Positions 56,313 to 64,000 of a stretch of 64,000 nucleotides of DNA are shown here, in pieces. The notes beneath the pieces are model-generated. The model saw nothing but the letters and a program-made list of their open reading frames with translations, was not told the origin of the DNA and did no database searches. Where the stretch lies: positions 221,856,996 through 221,920,995 of the forward strand of contig JASDDO010000024.1 of NCBI GenBank assembly GCA_030015575.1. The letters run 5' to 3'. The translations under genes and the position numbers were made by a program. Source of the DNA: Agapanthus africanus. Lineage: Eukaryota > Streptophyta > Magnoliopsida > Asparagales > Amaryllidaceae. Every line of letters begins with the position of its first letter. The first letter of the stretch is position 1.

Positions 56313-58832
56313 TGTTCACCGCCGAATACAGAGACGAACTGGGATGGATCGTCTTGCCTGAATTTGGGGGCAGATGCTATTTGGATTTATCTGTCCACCT
56401 CTCCGAAGATACCAAGTTGATTTATGACACCATATATCGGAGATTTAAACAGATGCGACCGTTGTAGCAGATTTTATCAGATTCCTCCTCATTTTATAAG
56501 GGTTTTTTTTATTGTGGGGACACTCTTCTCTACAGGCGCAAGCCCCTGTAGTTAATTATGTTACCGCATTGCGATGACCACTTTCTCCTGCTCCAGAAGT
56601 TCACTTCATGTCGTGTATGTTTTTGTTTGTTTTGATTGCCCATGGATTGTATACGGAGACTGGTTTATGTCGTCGCCCGTAGGGCGCGGATCAGTCCAAA
56701 TCCGTATATTTTATATTTGGGCTTAGGTTTATTTAAAGACCGTTAATCTGATTTGAGATTAAGATCAACTTAAATGTGTGAGTATTTGGGCTCAATTTGT
56801 TCTTGCTAAGAATGCGTTAGTCTAATTTGAGACCAAGATCAACTTAGCAAAATTTCATGGATTATTTTTATTTAAGATACAACAAAAGAGCATTTGGGCT
56901 CAGCTGCAAGAAAATCTCAGAGACTTAGCCAACTTGGGCTAAGTCTACTTAGCCTTTTTCTTATTCAAAAATGCTAAGCACTTATTTGGGCTGTATTTGT
57001 TCATCCCTTTTCTTTTCATGTAAAAGTGCTAAGTAATTATTTGAGCTCTGACGCTCACATGTTTGTCATGTGAAGCATTCTGTTATGGGTGCTGCCCAAT
57101 AAATGTTGAACACTTTTAGTCATTTTGACTAAATGTGAAGTGCTAAACACTTTTTATGGCATCCACGTGAGGCGCTGGGTGCTGCCCAATCAGTGCTAAG
57201 CACTCAGCCGTTTTGGCTGCATATAAAGTGCTCGGCACTTTTTGTATGGCGCCCACATGAGGAGCACGTGCGGTGCTGGGCGCTGCCCAATCAGTGCTAA
57301 GCACTTAACTGTCTTCGGCTGCATAGAGAGTGCTGAGCATTTTTATTCAGTGCCCACGTGTGTTTCACGTGAGGTGCTGGCCTTCTGTTTTGGGCGCCCG
57401 CGTGTTTTTCATGTGAGGCGCTAGACGCTGTTAAAAGGGGGCGCCCACGTGAGGAGCACATAAGGCGCTAATTTTTTTTTCTTTTTTAGAGATTAAATCT
57501 CTGTTAGTGGTATTTTGACCATTAATAATCACCAAGATTTTAGTTTTTTGAAGATCTGAGATCAGGTTTTTCTTTAAGAACTAAATTCTTTTATAGATTC
57601 TTTTTCCTTTTGTTTTTTCTTTTGGACATAATTCTTTTCTGAATATTTGATTCTCAAGAACAAGATCCTCCCAATGAGAATAAAATTCTCAACTTGTGGA
57701 TCTCTGATCCAGAGAAAGAACTAAGTTCTTGAGAAGAGTTAAACCCTTATATAGGTAAAAAGAGATATTTTGATCTCTGTGTTTTCTTTATCTAAGGTTT
57801 TTGAGGAGGAAAGTTTTCTTGTTTAAGAATTAAATTCTCTGTTCTTTGAAGAGCTCCCTGTATTTTGCAGAAGTTTATCGGGTTTTTTTTCTTCTTCCTC
57901 CTCCCCCCCCCCCTCTCTTTTTCCCCTTTTGAGACTTGCAGTCTCGGGTCCTTTATATAATGGAAGTAAGTTTGTTACTTAATTCTGAGAAAATCTCTTA
58001 TTGAGAGATTCCAATTGATTTAATTGAGTTGGGGATTTTACCCACCATTAGATTTTTTATCCAAGGACTTCTGTTTTTACAGAATATAATTCTTATTTTT
58101 AACGAGATTGGGGAAATATTTTCCCTGTACAGAATTTATTCCGTAAAAATGGTGATTTTTAATCACCATTGGATTTTTTAATCCAATGGTTCTCTATTTT
58201 ACAGAGAGCAATCTTTCTTATTTAAAAAATTTGAGCGAATACATTCCAAAATAGAATTTTGTTCTATAATTGGATTTTTGATCCAACCGAAAATATCTTT
58301 CTTATTTTAAAAAGATTTGGGAAATGTTTTCACCCAACGGAATTTAATTCTGTAATTTGATGATTTATCATCTCCGTTGGATTTTTGATCCAATGGCTCT
58401 GTTTAACAAAGAGTATTGTAGAATTTAATTCTACGTGGGCGTTTGGTGCCCACGTATCGTGCACGTGGGCGCCACTTAAGAATTTAATTCCTAAGATAGG
58501 TACTTATGTGCTTTACACATCGGCGCCCGCATGAGGAGCACGTGTGGCACCATCTAAGAGTTTAACTCTTATGAACTCTTCTATGCTTTGCACATTGGCG
58601 TCCACGTGAGGAACACGTGCGACGCCATATAAGAGTTTAACTCTATGTTATGAACTTTTCTGTTCTTTGCACATTGGCGTCCACGTGAGGAACACATGAG
58701 GCGCCACCATAGAATTTAATCCTATAAGATTAGCTCTGGTGCTGGCGCCCTTATGAAAAGCACGTGAGGCGTTGTCTCATTAAATTCAATAGAGCTTTTC
58801 TTTTTTATTAAGTTAAATATATTGGGGAAACA
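56313..58832 (-). mobile_element. S2: Tat solo LTR (2520 bp) inside the transposase gene
   Basis: TGTTCACCGCCG...GGGGAAACA, flanked by ggaat at 56308-56312 and 58833-58837, both perfect. Same family as the Tat-1 LTR (12666-15201). TATA box on - at 57951-57959. The coding frame resumes directly after the insertion. No internal element sequence, so it arose by LTR-LTR recombination or an equivalent loss. Confidence 0.92.
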
Positions 58833-58837
58833 GGAAT

Positions 58838-60068
58838 ATTTACCGGTGTATTTTGGGCATTCGGACCAGCTATTGATAGTTTCGCTTATTCTCGTCATGT
58901 TCTCAATATTGATGGGACTCATTTATATGGAAGATACAAAAGGATTTTGCTCATTGCTACCGGTGCCAATGCAAATGATGGCCTTTATCCTTTGGCATAT
59001 GCTATAGTTGGTGGTGAAACCACTGAAAATTGGGAGTGGTTCATTGCTTACATTCATCTTTACACTCCAACCATGCGGGGAAGGCACATTACTTTCATAT
59101 CTGACCGGATGAAATGGATTCTGACTGCACTACGAAGATCATGGCCAGAACCTTATAGTCATCATTATTGTATGCGACATATCAGAGCCAACTTCTCAAC
59201 TGCTGGATTTAGTGGCAAAATCTTGCAGAGTTTGTTCTCTCAAATTGCATGTGCATCAAATGACCTGACCTATACAGAGCTGAGAGAGAAACTTAAGCGT
59301 ATATGTCCAAGAGCAGATACTTGGATTGAAAGTAGTCTAAAAAGTGAAGAAAAAATATGGGCTCTTTCGAAAGATGGTGGTAGGCGATTTTGCATGATGA
59401 CTACGAATACTTCAGAAAGTTTTAACGGGATCTTAAAAGGATCTCGATCTTTGCCTATTCATGCTTTAGTAGGATAGACTTTTTACAGGGAGAATAAATA
59501 CTTCTTTGCACGACGTCAGGAGGGACAAGAGTGGACGACAAAGTTATGTCCTAAGTTCGAACAATTAATAACAAAAAAGGCTACTGATGCTAGGCATGCT
59601 TGGATCGTGAGGTTCAGCCAGTCCGAATGGCAGGTGACTGACAAAGATGGAAAAAAATTACGGCGTGGTCATCGATGGTAGGAATTACAGTTATACATTC
59701 AATATTCCTAAGTTACAAAAGTTGCTTTGTTCACATGTAATTTCAGCATTCACACGAGCAGAGGGTGGGGGAACATTACACATTACGATCTTATTTTGAA
59801 GTGGTATTCTGTCCCCGAATACAAAGCTGCTTATACCCCGTTGTTCCATCTTGTACCCGATAACCAATATTGGGAGGCATACAATGGTCCAATGATATTA
59901 CCGCATATCGGTAGGAGACAAGCAGGACGACCACGTTCTACTCGTATCAAAGGTGTTATGGATGATTCATGAGAAGGACGTAGGCAAAATAGATGCAGTA
60001 TCTGCAATGAGTATGGTCATAACAAGGCACGATGCAAAAATCCTCTATCCCCATGTCGCCATTGGTAA
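58838..60068 (+). pseudogene. MULE transposase, 3' part (catalytic core and knuckle)
   Basis: Resumes with FWAFGPAIDSFAY, then VLNIDGTHLYGRYK (first catalytic Asp, about 58911) and ITFISDRMKWI (second Asp, about 59100). YCMRHIRANF (the C-x2-H motif between the acidic residues) and MTTNTSESFNGILK (about 59400) follow. A stop (tag) is near 59475, and the frame continues with changes to YWEAYNGPMILPHIGRR. A C-terminal knuckle CSICNEYGHNKARC (59994-60035) is intact (CX2CX4HX4C). A stop (tga) before it, near 59970, replaces an Arg or Trp codon. Confidence 0.85.
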
Positions 60069-60238
60069 TCTCTACCTATATTTTGAAATACACACACATG
60101 CATATACACATATATACACACACGTCCAAATACAAAAAACAAACATACATCTACACACACATACACACACACATACGTTCTGTGTTATACATACTCATTT
60201 TTTCAAAGATAATATAACTCGACTTTTTCATTGTGCAG
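60065..60238 (+). other. Possible intron with (CA)n between transposase and PMD
   Basis: gtaatc donor at 60065 and ttgtgcag acceptor ending 60238. Contains CACA/ACAC runs (60093-60180). It may instead be intergenic: the unspliced transposase frame stops at 60066-60068. Confidence 0.4.
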
Positions 60239-62288
60239 ATATGCCTATGGATTCTGGACCTGTAGATACGAGTGTTCTGTACTTGCAGGATGACCACATG
60301 TCGGCCAACGCCGCAGCAGTGCAGATAAAACTTTGTAATTTTATTTTTTTTAATTACATATGTTATTTATACGTTACTGATACAGATCCTCTTTTTGTAA
60401 TTAGTAGAGTGGTCAGATGATTACATACGTTGACCACTCAGTCTAAAGCAGCCGGATCCCAGCTGAAGATGCCCATGTGCAGGCTGAGCTGCAACGGGTA
60501 GGCTTTCATCTTCTATCCAGATTAGAATATATACGTATGGATAGAGACTTGATTACAGCTTTGGTAAATAGATGGAGACCAGAGACCTGCACATTTTATT
60601 TTAGAGTTGATAAAATGACTATCACCCTTCAGGACGTTGTTGTGCTGCCTGGTCTACCTATAAACAGAGAAGTGGTTGCTGTGGAGTACGGTGAAAATTG
60701 GTCAGACTTATGTCCCAGCTTGTTGGGTAGGATTCCGCCTGTTGGGCAGAGGAGTGGCGGTAGCATCCACTTGAGTTGGCTGCGGAAGGCGTTTAGTACT
60801 AAGCCTGCCATGGATGCTACCCCCACGGCGATTGAGCAGCACGCTCGAGCCTACATTTTACATCAGATTGGGGTTTGTTTATTCCCCGATAGGAGTAAGA
60901 GCAGAGTTAGTCTTTCATAGCTGCCTCTTTTAGCTGATCTCGACAAGTGTGCCACTTTATTGTGGGGGGTGCAGTTCTGTCATTTCTCTACTGCGAGCTG
61001 AAGATGGCTGCATTGATGGAGCAGAAGAGTTTTGGGGGCTGTTTGACACTTCTTCAGCTATACAATACTTAAAACCGCATTCTAGTAATTTTGCGTAATT
61101 AAATTGATATTCAACGTAAAACGTAATTCGATCATATTGTATTTCAGATATGGTCATGGACATATCTCTCTATTGGTCGCCCGACCATTACGAGACAGTT
61201 CACTTTAGATGGCCAAAGGGTATATGGATGCCAGTAAGTAATTGAAACTGAACGCATATTTCAAATTTTAAGTTTTTTTGGAATATTAACTTGTGTGTAA
61301 TCTCTATGCAGGTGGAATGTGCCCAGGTCATGGGATGTGACACCGGATCGCAGCCTCCGCTTCTACCGCAATGAGTTCGATGTCATAGAGGAGGCAGCAG
61401 TTACGTGGACACCGTACACACATGACCTGATGGGCACTCTACATCCATTATGCTCAGCAAGCGCCAGCTTCTGGCGTGCGCGGATGCCGATCGTCTGCAA
61501 CGATATTATTTAGATGCACGTGCCAAACCGTGTGCTTTGCCAGTTCGGTTTGAGGCAGTATATATCAGGCGCGTCAGAGCAGACACCGCGACAGGGTGGA
61601 GCGCTAGTTAAGGATGCTTGGCTCGTGGAGTATCAAATTTGGGTGGGTCGATGGTTCGATCGGGTACACCATATAGACGATGAGATATAACCAGGTATAC
61701 CGATAGATCAGTACCTTTCCTAATATTGGATGATTACCCGCAGATTCGTCATCACAGCCGCCCCTCCGCCCACCTTATATACATCTCGAGGACCGATAGA
61801 GAAAGATTTGGTAAGTTTATATCAAACCTTTTAAAACTTAAATCTTATTTTTATGAAATTCATTATCTTATTTACTATCAATATAGATCCATACCATTTA
61901 CGCATTGGAGGATATAGATGATGAAGGTATTAGTTGCACCAGGGACTCAACGAGCAGCTTTATGAACATCAAGTCCCTGATCAGGAGTGTGATGACGAGG
62001 CATAGACTCATACGTCCACCGGCCGTGCCTGCACCACCCGTGCCTCCATCGCCTGTGCTTGCACCACCCATGCCTCCACCAGCTGTGTCCATACCCGCCA
62101 TTCATATCATGTATGCATGACGTAGACGGAGACAGCTGGCACCGTCTCTGCATCCCGATGAGTACGAACATAGACCATCACAATCAGAGCCATCTCAGCC
62201 ACCTGCCGTCGACGAAGCCAGACCGTCACAGCCTAGACGTCCTGTAACAAAGAGGAGGACACCTGGGATGGTGCAACGACTTCGTTAG
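60239..62288 (+). pseudogene. MAIN-like plant mobile domain (PMD) gene
   Basis: Starts MPMDSGPVDTSVLYLQDDH at 60241, the usual MAIN/PMD N-terminus. After an intron-like gap the core reads LQRVGFHLLSRLEYIRMDRDLITALVNRWRPETCTFYFRV, then TITLQDVVVLPGLPI (60480-60680). A frameshift near 60965 leads into the FLYCEL-type block, then ITRQFTLDGQRVYGCQ. A further exon at 61315 gives RSWDVTPDRSLRFYRNEFDVIEEA. The C-terminus is Pro-rich (PPAVPAPPVPPSP) and basic, ending RRPVTKRRTPGMVQRLR at 62288. PMD proteins MAIN and MAIL1 act with a PP7-type phosphatase in silencing and meristem maintenance; TE-borne copies are of unknown function. It has several frame breaks, so it is probably dead. Confidence 0.82.
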
Positions 62289-63026
62289 ATTGTCATGAGT
62301 GTTCGTATTGTATTGTATTGCGATGAATTCGTTATTTATTTTACAATGTTTATTGTTTTCAACCTATTGTTCTTCGCCGTTTGGGCGTCGTATATTGTGT
62401 GTGGATTGTATCTCCGCCGTTTGGACGTTGAGTCTCCACGGTTTGAGTGTCGAGTTAGCTCCGTTTGTGAATTCTATTATTTTACTATGCTTGTACATTA
62501 ATTTTATTCAAAATTTACAAAGGAGGTGCTGTCCGATTTTCCCCCATTATTTCTTTACAAAACAACACTTTAATTCATGTTAATTCAAACGTTGATTCTC
62601 TTTCACAAAAACACATGTTCATACACAATATATTACACACATATGGTACACCCATCCACAACATACACGAGGATGACGCAAACAAAATAGATAGAAAGAA
62701 CAGTAATAATATCATAATTCATCACTAAAATTTCAAAAAAAAATCCTCTACGTTACATAGCTCCGCAGCAACAAAATTAATTCGCTCTGTAATTGTATCA
62801 ATGGGTTTGAGGTGGTTCAAAATCCGACAGTGCATAAAAATACGGTAGAAAGAGCTTGCGGAGTACTCGATATTGCGACCTAAAAGAAGACTCATAGAAT
62901 GAAAGAAGTGGAGACGAAAATTTGCTTCCTCATGGTGGTCATGATTACTTCTTCAAGAGGAGACGGGAGTGCATCCAATACGGCTAAGTTCAAGAGCAGC
63001 AGGATTTCACGATCAATCTTCATCGG
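62289..63026 (-). other. 3' ends of the MULE genes and a second possible frame
   Basis: No + gene. On -, a frame from 63023 (MKIDREILLLLNLAVLDALP) runs to about 62898, directly downstream of the ORF at 63027-63173 and possibly its continuation in another frame. The rest is AT-rich. Confidence 0.35.
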
Positions 63027-63173
63027 TCAGTTCATACCCCCTCGTAATCGATAGGGAATGCCTTCGTAATCAGAGTAGTCTATCATCGTATATATAGATT
63101 TCACCACGGTATAAGAGATACACCTCTTAATTTCATCGATGGATGACAATTCTGCAGATGAAGATCCCGACAT
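63027..63173 (-). CDS. Small hypothetical protein inside the right TIR
   Basis: 48 codons, MSGSSSAELSSIDEIKRC...; start at 63173, directly after a CT-rich leader (seen as GA on +) and the right TIR. It reads inward, towards the + genes. The arrangement is like MuDR, in which two genes run inward from the two TIRs. I do not recognise the protein. It could be spurious. Confidence 0.35.
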   Translation of the reverse strand: MSGSSSAELSSIDEIKRCISYTVVKSIYTMIDYSDYEGIPYRLRGGMN

Positions 63174-63309
63174 TGAGAAAGAGCGGGGCTAAAAACTGAG
63201 AGGGAGAACGACAGAGAATGTAATATGATGGCGATGAGATCTGAGAGAGTGTTAGAGAGCTCGGCACAGATAGTGAGATTCAAGATAGAGAGGAAGAGAC
63301 TGAACTCTT

Positions 63310-63600
63310 AATAAAAGGAAACGCAATCATTCACGGGTATGTTTTTTTTTTAAGCGCAGCGCCCAAAAAAACACATACCCGTGAATGATTGTGTTTCCTT
63401 TTGAGGCGCATGTTCAAACTGAGCCATAGAAAAAACATAGAGTCGGAGATGAGTATGTTTCTTTTTTGGGACCCCAAAAAAGAAACATACCCGTGAATGA
63501 TTGTGTTTTTTTTTGCGCACTTTCAAACCGCGCCAAAGAAAAACACAGACCCGTGAATGAGTAGGTTTTTTTGCGACGCAGTTTGTAACTGCGCCAAAAA
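63310..63600. repeat. 60-75-bp tandem repeats next to the right TIR
   Basis: Four diverged units containing 'acatacccgtgaatgattgtg', a poly-T/poly-A stretch and a GCGC..CAAA..GCGC palindrome. Confidence 0.7.
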
Positions 63601-64000
63601 AAAATAAAGTCCTTACAATGACAATGATTCATATTATTTTTCTTTCATTAATTGTGGGGCGCAGTTTGAAACTGCGCCCATAACATTTATATGGGGCGCA
63701 GTTTCAAACTGCGCTCTTTACATTTGTATGGGACGCGCTTTCAAACAGCGTCCTTTACATTTGTATGGGGCGCACTTTCAAACAACGCTCCATACAAATG
63801 TAAAGGACGCACTTTCAAACAGCGTCCCATATAAATGTAAAGGGCACGGTTTAAAACTGTGCCCCATACAAATGTTATAGACACGGTTTCAAACTGCGTC
63901 CCTAAATATTTTTTTCACGCCAGCACTAACGCTGAGCTAGCGCTGATGTGGCGCGTACGAAATAAAAAGTGGTCTCTTTTTGTAATTATTTTTTAAAGTG
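63600..64000. repeat. MULE right TIR with palindromic sub-repeats
   Basis: Six or more units between 63655 and 63900, each about 38 bp: arms GGCGCAGTTT/AAACTGCGCC or diverged forms, spacer 'ctttacatttgtatggg'. The outer part (63896-64000) is the inverted match of 53724-53830. The last bases of the element lie beyond 64000. Confidence 0.8.

Larger units (their letters stand above)
53674..64000 (+). mobile_element. MULE with transposase and PMD genes, right end just outside window
   Basis: Inverted ends match: 53724-53830 pairs with the reverse complement of 63896-64000 at about 85 percent by eye. The match continues off the window, so the right end should be about 50 bp further. The left end is estimated at ggacaattta (53674) with an uncertainty of some tens of bases. 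Length is about 10.4 kb including solo LTR S2. The expected 9-bp target duplication cannot be checked. Confidence 0.82.

Overview
The window is plant nuclear DNA made almost entirely of transposable elements nested inside one another. I see no host gene, rRNA or tRNA gene. The organism is a flowering plant; I cannot name the species. The evidence is three Ty3/gypsy elements of the plant-specific Tat type (they carry a second, archaeal-type RNase H and have LTRs near 2 kb), a MULE (Mutator-like element) that carries a plant mobile domain (PMD, MAIN-like) gene, a Ty1/copia element, and plant-type TATA boxes, introns and tRNA-iMet primer sites. Dense nesting fits heterochromatin, which is inference. 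Element names below are local labels.

Left nest (1-31558). The oldest layer is copia element C1 (26416-31558, + strand). A solo LTR, S1 (27147-29985), sits inside it with a perfect aatat duplication on both sides. Tat-2 (18732-26415, - strand) also interrupts C1. Tat-2 is interrupted by a chromovirus-like element, T1 (15202-18731, - strand), and T1 by Tat-1 (1403-15201, - strand). Tat-1 meets an oppositely oriented Tat LTR, L0 (1-1402), at the window start. The left halves of C1, Tat-2, T1 and Tat-1 lie outside the window. Tat-1 is the most complete: gag, protease, RT, RNase H, second RNase H and integrase are all recognisable, but stop codons interrupt them.

Right nest (31969-64000). A chromovirus-like LTR, T2, starts at 31969. 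Tat-3 splits it (34478-53211, - strand; gag only). Tat-3's left LTR is in turn split by C2 (35789-45958, + strand), a 10.2-kb copia-type element. C2 has two 2241-bp LTRs that are almost identical, but its interior is decayed. T2 resumes at 53212 and is cut at about 53674 by a MULE of about 10.4 kb that runs to the window end. The MULE has long terminal inverted repeats (TIRs) with palindromic sub-repeats, a transposase gene and a PMD gene on +, and possibly a small gene on - reading inward from the right TIR. A Tat solo LTR, S2 (56313-58832), breaks the transposase gene with a perfect ggaat duplication.

The observations I find most unusual are these: a series of short hairpins in the Tat 3' untranslated region whose stems change in a compensatory way around a constant loop; arrays of GCCACGTGTC in the Tat-3 LTRs; a 31-33-bp tandem array in Tat-3; repeated zinc-knuckle and SVFxRL motifs in the Tat Gag region; and the MULE transposase/PMD arrangement. 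All alignments were done by eye.
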